Assembly (NCBI GenBank): GCA_014607495.2
Contig: CP053175.1
Coordinates: 434,001 to 498,000, forward strand
Direction: 5' to 3'
Source: Carposina sasakii
Lineage: Eukaryota; Arthropoda; Insecta; Lepidoptera; Carposinidae
Length of the DNA stretch: 64,000 nt
Shown: positions 1-8,951 of the stretch, one piece after another
How positions within the stretch are numbered: the stretch's first letter is position 1
How the letters are laid out: every line of letters starts with the position of its first letter
Notes under the pieces: generated by a model
Told to the model about the DNA's origin: nothing
Seen by the model: only the letters and a program-made list of their open reading frames with translations
Database searches by the model: none
Made by a program: the position numbers and the translations under genes

Positions 1-73
1 TTACCAGTTTGGGGGTGAAATAAATTTTGTTTTTTCTGTAGTCCACGCGGACGGAGTCGCGGGCGTCCACTAG
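1..73 (+). mobile_element. Helitron-like element, 3' end only
   Basis: The segment ends with the conserved tail GTCCACGCGGAC...GCGGGCGTCCACTAG, followed by T. The same tail closes copies at 19362, 20224, 39838, 47782 and 56114. CTAG|T is the usual Helitron 3' border. The 5' part lies outside the window. Confidence 0.7.
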
Positions 74-499
74 TTAAGAAATAAATTAACTAAAATTGAT
101 AAAATAGTATAAAATAATGGTATGTTTGTAATTATTCTACTAGGTAGGTATTGGTGTATTAAATAAATAAATTTAGTTAAGATGCAAATCAGTTTTATTC
201 AATCATAAATCAAATCAAATTGACAATAATTAGTAATCTTCTTTTTTTTCTATTTCCTTTTCTGTTTTTTGTTTCGTTTTCTTACTTTTTTAATTTTATT
301 GCTTGTAATCGTATTCTTCTTTATTTTTTTTATCTTTTACTTTCTTTTTATTCATCTTCTTTCTCTTCTTATATATTTTTTTCTTTTCTTATTTGTTTAA
401 CCTTTTTTTTTAATTATAATTTGTAAAATAAATCTTTCTTCTACTTATTAATCATTCATGCATTATTCTAATGAAATTAAAATGTAGATAAGTACCCAT
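74..499. other. AT-rich 3' flank of the transposase-like gene
   Basis: No gene is seen. Positions 240-420 are nearly pure pyrimidine on the plus strand and give a spurious open frame of F, S, L and Y. Several minus-strand AATAAA-like hexamers (plus-strand TTTATT, for example near 193 and 348) could serve as polyadenylation signals for the gene ending at 500. Confidence 0.5.
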
Positions 500-2254
500 T
501 CATTCTAATTCCTCTACTACATCGTCTTCTTCGTCGGTATCTAGTAATTGGTCTACTACTGTTTTAAAATGAGGCAGCGACAAAAAATCTTGTTGGAACG
601 GTCTGGGTATTGTGTGATTGTCACAAAGAAGTTTTAAATCGTTATATTTTGCAGTCGAAATTGGTAATCTGGCGTCATATAACTTACGCAACACAAATTC
701 GTTTGATTTTTCAGCTTGGCAGTGATTATTAGTTGTATCTAAACAAATATTTTTTTTAGGTCTTCCTCTCGCTTTAGATTTCCCTTTTGTATTTGGCCTT
801 TTTTCAGGTACTTCAAATAGAATGACTTTTTGTACTGATGTGTCTTCATGCATGGAGTACTTAATTTCAACTTGATCAACATTCTTCTTCTTAAATGTAG
901 CAATCCGAATATTTTTAAATTGCATGTTTTTTAGCGTTTCCTTAGTGAAAGTCTTTGTAGCTAGTTCGTCCCAACTAATAAAATCACTATGCTCCATGAC
1001 AATAACACGATAAGGTCGTGGCCGTTTTCGGGCAGAAGCAATGTAAGGCATCCAGTGGGAAGGACTCCAGACGGTGAGTTTTTTTATTTCTCGTTCTATT
1101 GTTGCATGCACTGAATCAACAGGCATGTATGTATGTCCAGACAACAAAAAGTTAAGCTGTATTGTTTCTAAATTTATGGACTTTTTGAAGTAATAGTTTA
1201 TGGCAGATAGAACTACTTTATTTTTATTTTGACCTGTACAGGAATCGCAGTATAAAATCAAATTTTTTATTTTTCTTTCGTCAACTTCTTGTAAATACTT
1301 AAAAAGACAAGTTGCTATTTCTTGGCTACCTCGTTTTCCGTCACACTCTCCCCAAATGTAGCAATTCACATTTTGAGTTCCACTTTCATAAATGGTGAAA
1401 TTAAAAACTGCATACTTTCTTGAGTACCCTAACAACATGCTATCTCCGTGGGGTGTTGTCAATACCTTTTGTAAATCAAAGCTAGCTGTCAAAGTACCAT
1501 TAATATTATAATGATTACTTAAATTTTGATGTGCTAGAAACCTTTTATAAGTAGATTTTTTTTCTTTAATGTGATTTTCTAAAATGGTTTTATCTTCTTC
1601 GCTGCTTATTTCTTTTCGGTCGGCTCTTGTACACAGAAGACATTTGTCTTTTTTTGGACAATGAAAGCTGATATTATATTCATTATTAAATATATTTCTA
1701 AATATAGTATCTCCAACTGCATCTTGATTTTTATCTTCACATTCTTTCACATAAAGTCTATACAAATTGGATACATTTTTTAATTCTTGGGGAAGATACA
1801 CCCTGCTGGTTCGTTTCCGGTTATAGTGTGAAGGGACTGCTGGCAATTTTTCAATAAAAGACTTTGCATGTGCTTTTGCTTCTGGAGAATACTTATCCGG
1901 AAATGTACGTGTCCTCCGATCATCCTGAGACATATTATATTCTTTAGAATGAGACAGATTGTATAATAAATATTTCTGGGTCACATTCAATGTCTCAAGC
2001 AAGAACTTTTGACAAACTTTTTGACGATCTTCACCATTATTGATAAAGTACTCGTATGTTAAATTTCTCCTACTATTTGGAGAGTCCGTTCTTTTCCTGG
2101 AAATTGATACCTGGCGAGTACAATTAATAAGCCAATCTTTCCTCCGTTGTGAACTTATGCTCCAAAAGAAGTCAAACAGAGACTTTCGCCTTTCTTCCGT
2201 TATATTAAAACAACCTCTTTTACATTTATCCTGCTTACATGGGTTTTCTCCCAT
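500..2254 (-). CDS. Transposase-like protein with DDE-type acidic pattern, 584-codon open frame
   Basis: This is the intact C-terminal part of a large open frame, read from the first ATG after a frame break. Visible features are an N-terminal Cys cluster (GENPCKQDKCKRGC, residues 2-15), CPKKDKCLLC at 199-208, a core beginning SFDLQKV (Asp260), ILYCDSCTGQNKN (Asp337) and HTYMPVDSVHATIERE (acidic at 380 and 387), and an AT-hook-like RGRPKK near 497-502. Spacing and context resemble the DUF7869-type and Sola-like transposase-derived proteins that are common in insect genomes. I recognise the general family but not a named element. The upstream reading continues (KEKS, KKGD and so on) past this ATG, so the true start is almost certainly further 5'. 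It may be a transposon gene or a domesticated derivative. Confidence 0.7.
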   Translation of the reverse strand: MGENPCKQDKCKRGCFNITEERRKSLFDFFWSISSQRRKDWLINCTRQVSISRKRTDSPNSRRNLTYEYFINNGEDRQKVCQKFLLETLNVTQKYLLYNLSHSKEYNMSQDDRRTRTFPDKYSPEAKAHAKSFIEKLPAVPSHYNRKRTSRVYLPQELKNVSNLYRLYVKECEDKNQDAVGDTIFRNIFNNEYNISFHCPKKDKCLLCTRADRKEISSEEDKTILENHIKEKKSTYKRFLAHQNLSNHYNINGTLTASFDLQKVLTTPHGDSMLLGYSRKYAVFNFTIYESGTQNVNCYIWGECDGKRGSQEIATCLFKYLQEVDERKIKNLILYCDSCTGQNKNKVVLSAINYYFKKSINLETIQLNFLLSGHTYMPVDSVHATIEREIKKLTVWSPSHWMPYIASARKRPRPYRVIVMEHSDFISWDELATKTFTKETLKNMQFKNIRIATFKKKNVDQVEIKYSMHEDTSVQKVILFEVPEKRPNTKGKSKARGRPKKNICLDTTNNHCQAEKSNEFVLRKLYDARLPISTAKYNDLKLLCDNHTIPRPFQQDFLSLPHFKTVVDQLLDTDEEDDVVEELE

Positions 2255-2516
2255 AGATTTTTCTTTAACTATGTCCCCTTTCTTGGTTTGGTAGGATTTT
2301 CCCTCATCTTTTAATTGTTTTCGTTCTTTCCGTTTATTTATTAGTTTCTGTTTCTTCCTTGTTATATTTTTACTTGTATCATCCTTTTGGGCTTTCTTCT
2401 TTTTTTTTTTTTCTTCTTTTTCTTTTCAGGTGAACCACTAGATTCAGATTCATTGCAAGTCCAATCATCAGAACTACCACCAGAAAAGTCTAAAGCTTCC
2501 TCGTCAGATAAGAAGT
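2255..2516 (-). pseudogene. Lys-rich and acidic linker with two apparent frame breaks
   Basis: Minus-strand reading continues from the upstream frame as DFLSDEEALDFSGGSSDDW and then SGSPEKKKK, into a poly-A tract at about 2393-2416. The frame that feeds the 584-codon ORF starts only after that tract, so one base of homopolymer slippage separates them. A second break lies at 2512-2520, where an extra TA turns CIIDF into a stop (TAG). Either both are mutations in a decaying copy, or the homopolymer one is a sequencing error. I see no convincing intron that would bypass them. Confidence 0.55.
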
Positions 2517-3423
2517 CTATATAATACATCTTGTATTTTGAAGTTGAAGTTTTGCGTGTTCTTTTAGTCCGATCTTTTTCACTGTGTGTGTAATATTTAA
2601 ATTGGCCAGTGCTGTACTTGTAGATGGATTAGGAGGTCCAAGCTGAGTTTCATCGTGAGATGCAGCCAGTAAAGGACTCAGTTCTAAAAATGGCGTCTTG
2701 GAGGTGGTAGGTATACAACTATCAGATTGAGGTATATATTTATCCAACGGCAGAAGGTTGGTCTTCAAGTCAGATGATTCAGGGATCGGTACAGAAGGAA
2801 CTTCGGGTTCATCAGCGGCATAGTCATCTTGTGGCACGAGATTAACATATAAAGTAGGTAATTCAGCAGTCAATACGGAAGAAGATTCAAGCTGCGTACT
2901 ATTGTCGTAGGTAGACAATGTATTAACAATTAGAGACGAATTAGCGATCGGAACTGATGTAACTTTGGTTTCTGGAGCATAGTCAGCTGGCAAAAGGTTT
3001 GAAGAAAACGACTCAACGGTCGGCACAGCACATGAGATTTCATTTTCAGCAATTACTGGATCTGCAGGGAGGGCAGTAATATTTGGATGTGGTAATACAA
3101 CAGTCGACGAACTATCAGCCTGTTTTAAGACTTCCATAGAAATAATATTTATTTTGTTACTATTGTTTTTAAACGGGCTTTTTGGTGGTATAAGGCTACC
3201 AACGTTGTCTCCAAAGAATGAAGCATGTGCTCGGGGTAAAGAAATCATAGAGGTATTGATATCGCCATCACTGCTTGAATTAATTATGATTTTTGTGTGT
3301 GTTGCTTTTGATATTTTTATTGGTTGCATTTCTGTGTCGCTGTTTTCGATTATATCATTGCTTTGATCCGAACTACTATTTTGATCAAAACTCCTAGTCG
3401 ACTGACTCGGCTCGTAGTCAGAT
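2517..3423 (-). CDS. Transposase-like gene, 5' part of exon 2 (Ser/Thr/Pro-rich region)
   Basis: The open frame is preceded by a good 3' splice site (CTTATTTCCAG at the 3424 boundary). It opens with SDYEPSQSTRSFDQNSSSD and continues as low-complexity Ser/Thr/Pro/Leu-rich sequence. An internal ATG lies at 3329, but the in-frame sequence upstream of it reads to the acceptor without a stop. Exon 1 ends in AG and this exon starts with A, giving an uninterrupted AGA codon. It ends at TAG (2517) through the TA insertion described for the neighbouring segment. Disordered N-termini ahead of the catalytic region are common in this type of protein. Confidence 0.6.
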
Positions 3424-3505
3424 CTGGAAATAAGATGATAATAGATTTACTTATACAAAAATTATACAAAAAAGTCGTCTTTATTTTTAATGCTAGTAAG
3501 AGTTA

Positions 3506-3611
3506 GGGCGTAAAAGCCATTGTAGTTTTAGTTCCCTGTAATATTGGGGTCGTAAAAGTCACGCACGGCATCGAAAAATCAGAAGACATTAGTCATTAGG
3601 GCGTAAAAGCC
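3506..3611 (+). promoter_or_regulatory. Cluster of three GGGCGTAAAAGCC-type motifs in intron 1
   Basis: Exact GGGCGTAAAAGCC lies at 3506-3518 and 3599-3611, with the variant GGTCGTAAAAGTC at 3548-3560. The same pair, 41-42 bp apart, recurs upstream of exon 1 (8638 and 8679). Function is unknown. The motif could be a binding site for the encoded protein or for a host factor. Confidence 0.5.
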
Positions 3612-3943
3612 AGTCTAACAAATCAGTTTCATGGAGTTTATAACGGAATAAATAGAAATGCATGTAATTTGAATAAAGAAAATGATTAAACAAAATAACT
3701 GAATAAAAATATTGTGAATAATTAGATAGGTACCTACGTAACATGACCTTTGTGGTAAAGTTAGTTAGCACTTAGGTACGTAAGCACCCATCTATACAAC
3801 TATACATACAACCATAATAAACCCGACCGTTTTTACACCGTGAGTACCTAATATTTTAAGTAGTAAAAAAAATAGGTAAGTACCTATCTTCCTAGAAATT
3901 ACTACGACGAATGCACTCTTAATATTTATTATAAAATAAATAC

Positions 3944-4178
3944 TGTGGGAAGCGAGATGGTATGCTTCGTTTCGGATGGGCGTGAACCTTCTTCAGCAAA
4001 AGAAACACTGGTTTTAACGTAGGAGTTATATTAAATTGACTGAACCAAACAATACATACAAATTAAGTAAAATATAGCATAATTGCAAGAGAGCTCCTAG
4101 CGGTAGCGAGCGGGGCAACGGACTACGCGAGCAGGCCGCTCGCGAACGCGCTCGCTGTCAGATAGGTGGCGCGCTACA
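3944..4178 (-). repeat. gypsy 3' LTR (235 bp)
   Basis: The plus strand reads TGTGGGAAGCGAG...GCGCTACA. By eye it matches the other LTR (7848-8082) at every position and has the same length. It overlaps the C-terminus of the pol remnant. Confidence 0.92.
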
Positions 4179-4471
4179 CTCTCCTCCTCCAAGCCACGTC
4201 TTCGTCCCGAAGGTGACTTGGCACTGAGAACAGGGGCATTTTGTGTAGGTGCATTCATAGAAGGTGCGCGCGGACGACCACGTAGTTTACGTGGTTGCAC
4301 AGGTTTTGTTTGTATATCGTGTCCTACACAAAGTGTTACATCGGATGTATGGAACCGACCTAACACCAAACCCTTAGAATCTGCTACTTCGACAGTGTTA
4401 GGACCAATGACACGCCGGACAACATAAGGACCGTCTCTTTGAGGCATAAACTTTCTTGTCAGGGTCGTCAA
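4097..4471 (-). pseudogene. gypsy integrase C-terminal domain remnant
   Basis: The frame begins TTLTRKFMPQRDGPYVVRR and continues VIGPNTVEVAD, matching the GPY/F-type C-terminal module of Ty3/gypsy integrases. A basic tail (RKLRGRPRAPS) runs into the 3' LTR. No zinc-binding HHCC or DDE core precedes it. Confidence 0.8.
4179..4192 (-). other. gypsy polypurine tract
   Basis: On the minus strand the run GGAGGAGGAGAG directly precedes the 3' LTR start (TGTAGCGC), as expected for the plus-strand primer of reverse transcription. Confidence 0.75.
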
Positions 4472-4892
4472 GCTGAGCAGTTCGAAGTTCCTCAGGATTT
4501 ATACGAGGAATATAGACGGTAACTGGACATACTTCACAGTATTCTAAAAGCTCCTCGTCACAAACAGGGCGACTTAGAGTGTCTGCAATGACGTTAGTTT
4601 TACCTGGGGTATATTCATATTTAATGTCATATGACTGTAGTTTTAGCGCCCATCTCATCAAACGACCACTGGGAGATTTAAGAGTGAGAAGCCACTTTAG
4701 TGGTTGATGGTCACTTCTAACTACAACAGGATAACCATCTATATAGGGACGGAACTTTTCAACCGCCCAGATCACGGCTAATGCTTCCCGTTCGGTAGTA
4801 CTATATTTCCTTTCCGCACAAATAAGCAAGCGACTGGCGTACTCGATAGGATGCTCATTGTAACCTTCGCCTTGCAAAAGTACAGCACCCAA
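4398..4892 (-). pseudogene. gypsy RNase H domain
   Basis: The order ALGAVLLQ, EHPIEYASRLL, TEREALAVIWAVEKF, VRSDHQPLKWL and PGKTNVIADTLSR is the standard RNase H of Ty3/gypsy pol, including the catalytic E and D. The first catalytic Asp (TDASNYALG) lies just upstream in the same frame but is cut off from the reverse transcriptase by a short insertion near 4905. After the linker (EELRTAQLDDPD) the sequence jumps to the integrase tail, which marks the deletion. Confidence 0.85.
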
Positions 4893-4902
4893 GGCATAAT
4901 TG

Positions 4903-5400
4903 CTAGCATCGGTACATTACATCGTACATCGGTTGGACTAGAACCGGTGCAGTGGTTAATCTTGTTTTTAATTCATTGAATGCAGAACGCTGTTCACTAC
5001 CCCAAGACCATGGCTCGTTTTTCCTGGTAAGCTTGGTTAACGGCTGAGCAACCGCAGAAAAATTTGGGACAAACTTACGAAACCAAGAGCATGTTTGTAG
5101 GAACGTTCTGAGATGTTTGATGTTAGTTGGCTCTTTCATATTTAGTATCGCCTCTACTTTAGCGTCATCTGCTTTGATACCCTCCGGAGTAATGAGGTGT
5201 CCTAGGTACTTTACCTGATTACACGCGAAGACACACTTTTCACGGTTGGCTCGGAGCTGAAAATGACGTAGACGATCAAACACGGCCTCCAAATCCTGTA
5301 GATGTTTATCATAGCTATCAGACAGTATCATCAAATCATCTAAATATACTAGTAAAGTGACATCTTTAAGAGTTGACCCTGAACGAAAACGGTCCATCAA
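4903..5400 (-). pseudogene. gypsy reverse transcriptase, palm to connection
   Basis: Contains the catalytic YLDD box (LLVYLDDLMILS), then KCVFACNQVKYLGHLIT, and the connection segment (FRKFVPNFSAVAQPLTKLT). It is split from the N-terminal half by one extra A in the run at about 5425-5431. Confidence 0.88.
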
Positions 5401-6202
5401 CCTCTGAAAGGTCGCCGGAGCGTTTTTTTAGCCCAAAAGGCATCCTAAGAAAGCGGAACGTACCGAATGGAGTCACAAAAGCTGTTTTATCTCTGTCATT
5501 GGGGAACACACTCACCTGCCAATATGAGGAACGAAGGTCTATCGTGCTGATAAAACCCTCGCGTTTGGTAGCATGGAGTAGATCTTCAATGACAGGCAAT
5601 GGATAAGTATCTGACTTAGTAACAGCGTTGAGACGTCGGTAGTCTACACAGAATCTACAAGTTCCATTTTTCTTAGGTATGAGGAGAGCGGGTGAAGACC
5701 AGGCAGACTCACACTCCTCTATGACACCGTCCTGTAACATCTTTTCGAGCTCAGCTTCCATCAGGGACTTCTTAGCCGGCGTAAGACGGTACGGTGGTAC
5801 AGCAATAGGGGTATGATTCCCCGTATCTATTTTATGTTCGGTAAAAGGGGTATATCCTCCTCCTACCTTAAATATATCCTCGTGTTTATTAAGAAGCATC
5901 ATAAGACGATCACGCTGGTCCACGGAGAGCATGTTGCCTTCATCCTCTCTAAGTGCCAAAGATGAAACTACTACGGGCGAAGTGGGAGATGGCGGAAACA
6001 CGGCATCATCTTCATACTCTAAAGGAAAAGTTTGATTAGTACCGTGCAAATACCATGAGGATGTGCCAAAGTTTATAACTAAATCCGTAGCTTTTAAGAA
6101 ATCTATACCTAACAGCGTGTCGTTGTTGGTCGCCTCGGGAAAGACGAAAAACTCGATGGAGACAACCATCTGTGGCGTTAGAGTGACGTCCACGGTGGTC
6201 AA
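5366..6202 (-). pseudogene. gypsy protease tail and reverse transcriptase fingers/palm
   Basis: LLGIDFLKATD closes the protease. The reverse transcriptase follows with CRFCVDYRRLNAVT, YPLPVIEDLL, STIDLRSSYWQV, KTAFVTPFGTFRFLRMPFGL. The frame then leaves the conserved path at FGLKK because of an extra A. The reading is open upstream of 6202 in the same frame (VNVRLADGV), so no true start is expected here: pol is normally made by frameshift or readthrough from gag. Confidence 0.88.
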
Positions 6203-6246
6203 CAGAAGGGAACATGAACGGAGAACACCATCAGCAAGTCTGACAT

Positions 6247-7788
6247 TTACCTGTTGTTTGGTTGTTTGGTAAAAGTTTGTCCCTTTCGATTTAAAAATTG
6301 ATAGAGCTTATGACCAGCCACACTGCGTTTCGCCGCAGTATCTATAAGAGCAACGCCTTGTGCTCCTAGAATTTGAATACTGAGAGTGGGCCTGGATGTT
6401 TGAGACGTTGTTAAACTGGAAACACGAAATTCCTCCTCCTGGAAATCAAAATCAGAGTAAGAAAACGATCTATGTTGAATAGAGTTCGTGTGTGAGATAC
6501 TAGGTGTATCGTGTTTAACATTATAACTCTGGGCATTGGACGTCACGATTGTATCGTGTAAAGAATCCTTAAGAGAAAACGTGTGTGAGTGCTTTAAGTT
6601 TAAAGAACTATTGGAACTATTTACAAAATTTACTTGGGAGTTCAAACTATTTCGTTTGTAATGACAACCCGAATGAAAAAAGAAATTATTGTCAGAGTCG
6701 TCAGTAATGTCATGTGATGTTTTTATGTCAGTAACAGTAACGTCAAATGTGGAAATGGGCAAGCGTGAGTTGCACTTGACGCACTGCGATCGCACGACAC
6801 CTTTCTGACCACAGCCATAACAACTTGGTTGCTGCGGCTCGACATTATTTACAATAGAACTAGTTTTATTTACAACTTTACGGCACTCTTCTCTTAAATG
6901 TCCATAAATCTTACAATATTTACAAAATTTAGTTGCGCGATTAATTGAAACGGGTTGCGACACGGGCGAATTAACTTTATACTGAGACGCGCACGACACA
7001 GATTCACGACGCGGTTGAGATAAAGAAGAAACAGGTTGCGGCGACAGTTCAGGCACTTGAACAGGATTCGTTTGGACTTGCTCTGCACTCTTTGCTGCGG
7101 TTTCCTTCACGGACTCTTCAATTAGACGTGCGGCACGCAACAGGTCTGCGAAGTTGCTTACGTTCTCTCTGCTCAAGCGTTTCTTGATACGACGATCAAG
7201 GAGACCGTACACCATGTCCACCTGGACTTTCTCAGACAGGTCACCTCGTGGTATCCTCGTCAGTAATGCTCTCGCCTGTGCGACAAAAACGTCAGTGTTG
7301 TATGACCCTTGTTTCATCGCGAACAGATCTTGATAAATCTGGTGAGGCGGTCGGCGGTCACCATACGCACCTCTTAAACGGTCAGTCACGTCGCTCCAGC
7401 ATTGTACTTCGAACCGAACGCTTTGCCACCACACTGCTGCAGGGCCGATCAGGAGCATGGACATACCCCTGAGTGCGTTGGCGTCGGAGACGTTGCAGCA
7501 CTCCATGTAGGCTTCCACGGCGTCAATGAAGCTGTCAACGCAGCCGTCACCGGAGAAGCGGGATGTGCAGCACGATAGGTTTCCGGAATGTACATCTCTT
7601 TGTTTTTCGCCTAGGAGTCGTTCGATGATCGCACGGGATCTTTGCAATTCACACAACATTGTCTCTATACTTAATTGGTTACCTCCTTCTTGGATATTAT
7701 TAGTCGCGGTCGCGTCGGTGAAGTCGTCTGCGGACTGACGACGCGATCTCATCTTCTTGGGCATCACTCTTGTTAAATATCTTCTCAA
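6247..7788 (-). CDS. gypsy gag with N-terminal protease, 513 codons
   Basis: Residues ~80-225 form a retrotransposon capsid-type region (GPAAVWWQSV, LRGAYGDRRPPHQIYQDL, NVSNFADLLRAARLIEES). A CCHC zinc knuckle follows (CKYCKIYGHLREEC, 289-302). A second knuckle (323-336) has Val where His is expected. The frame ends in an aspartic protease core with ALIDTAAKRSVAG (483-485 DTA). The frame is fully open, in contrast to pol. The stop sits at a small tandem AAACAACC duplication where the pol frame takes over. Confidence 0.88.
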   Translation of the reverse strand: MRRYLTRVMPKKMRSRRQSADDFTDATATNNIQEGGNQLSIETMLCELQRSRAIIERLLGEKQRDVHSGNLSCCTSRFSGDGCVDSFIDAVEAYMECCNVSDANALRGMSMLLIGPAAVWWQSVRFEVQCWSDVTDRLRGAYGDRRPPHQIYQDLFAMKQGSYNTDVFVAQARALLTRIPRGDLSEKVQVDMVYGLLDRRIKKRLSRENVSNFADLLRAARLIEESVKETAAKSAEQVQTNPVQVPELSPQPVSSLSQPRRESVSCASQYKVNSPVSQPVSINRATKFCKYCKIYGHLREECRKVVNKTSSIVNNVEPQQPSCYGCGQKGVVRSQCVKCNSRLPISTFDVTVTDIKTSHDITDDSDNNFFFHSGCHYKRNSLNSQVNFVNSSNSSLNLKHSHTFSLKDSLHDTIVTSNAQSYNVKHDTPSISHTNSIQHRSFSYSDFDFQEEEFRVSSLTTSQTSRPTLSIQILGAQGVALIDTAAKRSVAGHKLYQFLNRKGQTFTKQPNNR

Positions 7789-7827
7789 GATAGACAGTGT
7801 AAATTTACCGAAAAAAAATTTTCACGC

Positions 7828-7845
7828 CCCCCCTGTTGGGCGCCA
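7828..7845 (-). other. gypsy primer-binding site
   Basis: Two bases inside the 5' LTR the minus strand reads TGGCGCCCAACAGGGGGG, complementary in type to a tRNA 3' end. It resembles lysine- or arginine-type primers; the exact tRNA is not determined. Confidence 0.7.
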
Positions 7846-7847
7846 TT

Positions 7848-8082
7848 TGTGGGAAGCGAGATGGTATGCTTCGTTTCGGATGGGCGTGAACCTTCTTCAG
7901 CAAAAGAAACACTGGTTTTAACGTAGGAGTTATATTAAATTGACTGAACCAAACAATACATACAAATTAAGTAAAATATAGCATAATTGCAAGAGAGCTC
8001 CTAGCGGTAGCGAGCGGGGCAACGGACTACGCGAGCAGGCCGCTCGCGAACGCGCTCGCTGTCAGATAGGTGGCGCGCTACA
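7848..8082 (-). repeat. gypsy 5' LTR (235 bp)
   Basis: Matches the LTR at 3944-4178 by direct comparison with no difference seen. This indicates a young insertion. Confidence 0.92.
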
Positions 8083-8185
8083 CTACGAATATCTCTAACT
8101 AAAGAAACATCACATTAGGTAAGCACGTCTAAACAGTTTGAGCCAAGAATAATAGATAGGTACTGTACTATTACTTAAAACTTAC

Positions 8186-8280
8186 CTTTGTGATGAACGA
8201 CGACGGCTTTGTAATAATGCATTAACGATATTCCTTCTTTTTAGCAAGGAATCCAAGGCTTTCGGCTTCGTATTATCCAT
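8186..8280 (-). CDS. Transposase-like gene, exon 1
   Basis: ATG at 8280 opens 31 codons (MDNTKPKALDSLLKRRNIVN, then ALLQSRRRSSQ) and ends AG|GTAAGT, a strong donor in phase 2. Joined to 3423 it gives Q-R-S-D-Y-E without a stop. It is too short to stand out as an open frame, and was found by following the acceptor at 3424 upstream. The sequence context of the ATG (AAAAAAATGG) is good for insects. Confidence 0.6.
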
Positions 8281-8530
8281 TTTTTTAATTAAACAAGTAA
8301 CTTATTCGCACTGTATTAATATTCAAACGGAACGTAAACAATAACAATCCGGTAAAGAAACTGCGATTGACAGACTGACAAGATTGGACACGTGGACTTC
8401 ACTTGTGGTAAGTCGTGTACATGCAGGTTGCGATTGTGTTTGTGCGTGTGTCGTCGGCAGCGCGCGCGCTTTATTGGCTAAATAAATTATGTTTCTATCT
8501 CACTCCATTGTAAGACTGTTTAACGTACGC
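8281..8530 (-). promoter_or_regulatory. Probable promoter and 5' UTR of the transposase-like gene
   Basis: Upstream of the ATG the minus strand has a CCAAT box (GCCAATAAAGC, near 8470), a CG-alternating stretch (GCGCGCGCGC, 8459-8469) and an initiator-like TTGTCAGTCTGTC near 8370. There is no TATA box at a sensible distance. Assignment is by position and composition only. Confidence 0.35.
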
Positions 8531-8637
8531 ATAAGAGACAACGATAAATGACATGATTACTCTCCGATTTTTAGACTAAAGAAATTGTTATTGTTACGAT
8601 TTGAATGCTGTAACTCCAAGTTTTTATTTTTGTGCAA

Positions 8638-8951
8638 GGGCGTAAAAGCCAAATCATATTTAAATTGCCAAGTAAAAATGTCGTAAAAGTCATTACGTAA
8701 TAAATATTGTATTTACGACCAAATATTCTTTCATACTATGGTGATACGCCCTTATTAATTTGAAATAATTAAATAATGTCATATACGTCAATTTTTTTTA
8801 ATAAAAATGGTTTTGGTGAGAAAAAAATCATGGGGGTAAAAGCCATTTTTTTGGGAATATTGAAATTTTAAATATACAGATCGATAGAGCGTCGAAAACT
8901 AAACAAAGTTGCATTATTAACTCATTTTGGCCAAAAGTGGCTTTTACGCCC
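8638..8951 (+). promoter_or_regulatory. Upstream cluster of GGGCGTAAAAGCC-type motifs
   Basis: GGGCGTAAAAGCC lies at 8638-8650, TGTCGTAAAAGTC at 8679-8691, GGGGGTAAAAGCC at 8832-8844, and an inverted GGCTTTTACGCCC at 8939-8951. With the intron 1 cluster this makes seven sites around one gene. They could be subterminal transposase-binding repeats of the original element. Confidence 0.5.

Larger units (their letters stand above)
3944..8082 (-). mobile_element. Ty3/gypsy LTR retrotransposon, integrase-core-deleted
   Basis: Reading on the minus strand: 5' LTR (8082-7848), primer-binding site, gag-protease, reverse transcriptase, RNase H, a C-terminal integrase remnant, polypurine tract, 3' LTR (4178-3944). 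The HHCC and DDE parts of integrase are absent. RNase H runs almost directly into the integrase GPY/F-like tail near 4470, so roughly a kilobase appears deleted. Pol also has a +1 slip in an A-run near 5425 and a short insertion near 4900. Flanks are ATAC (3940-3943) and CTAC (8083-8086), an imperfect 4-bp duplication. The copy is non-autonomous. Confidence 0.9.
3424..8185 (-). other. Intron 1 of the transposase-like gene, enlarged by a gypsy insertion
   Basis: The donor is CAAAG|GTAAGT at 8186/8185 and the acceptor is TTTCCAG|ATCTGAC at 3424/3423. Without the 4139-bp retrotransposon the intron would be about 620 bp. The rest is AT-rich and contains three copies of the GGGCGTAAAAGCC-type motif. 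Confidence 0.6.

Noticed and set aside
220..426. 68-codon frame rich in F, S, L and Y
   Set aside because: A pyrimidine-rich simple-sequence tract, with no protein features.
2040..2294. 84-codon plus-strand frame
   Set aside because: It lies opposite the transposase-like coding sequence and has no features of its own.
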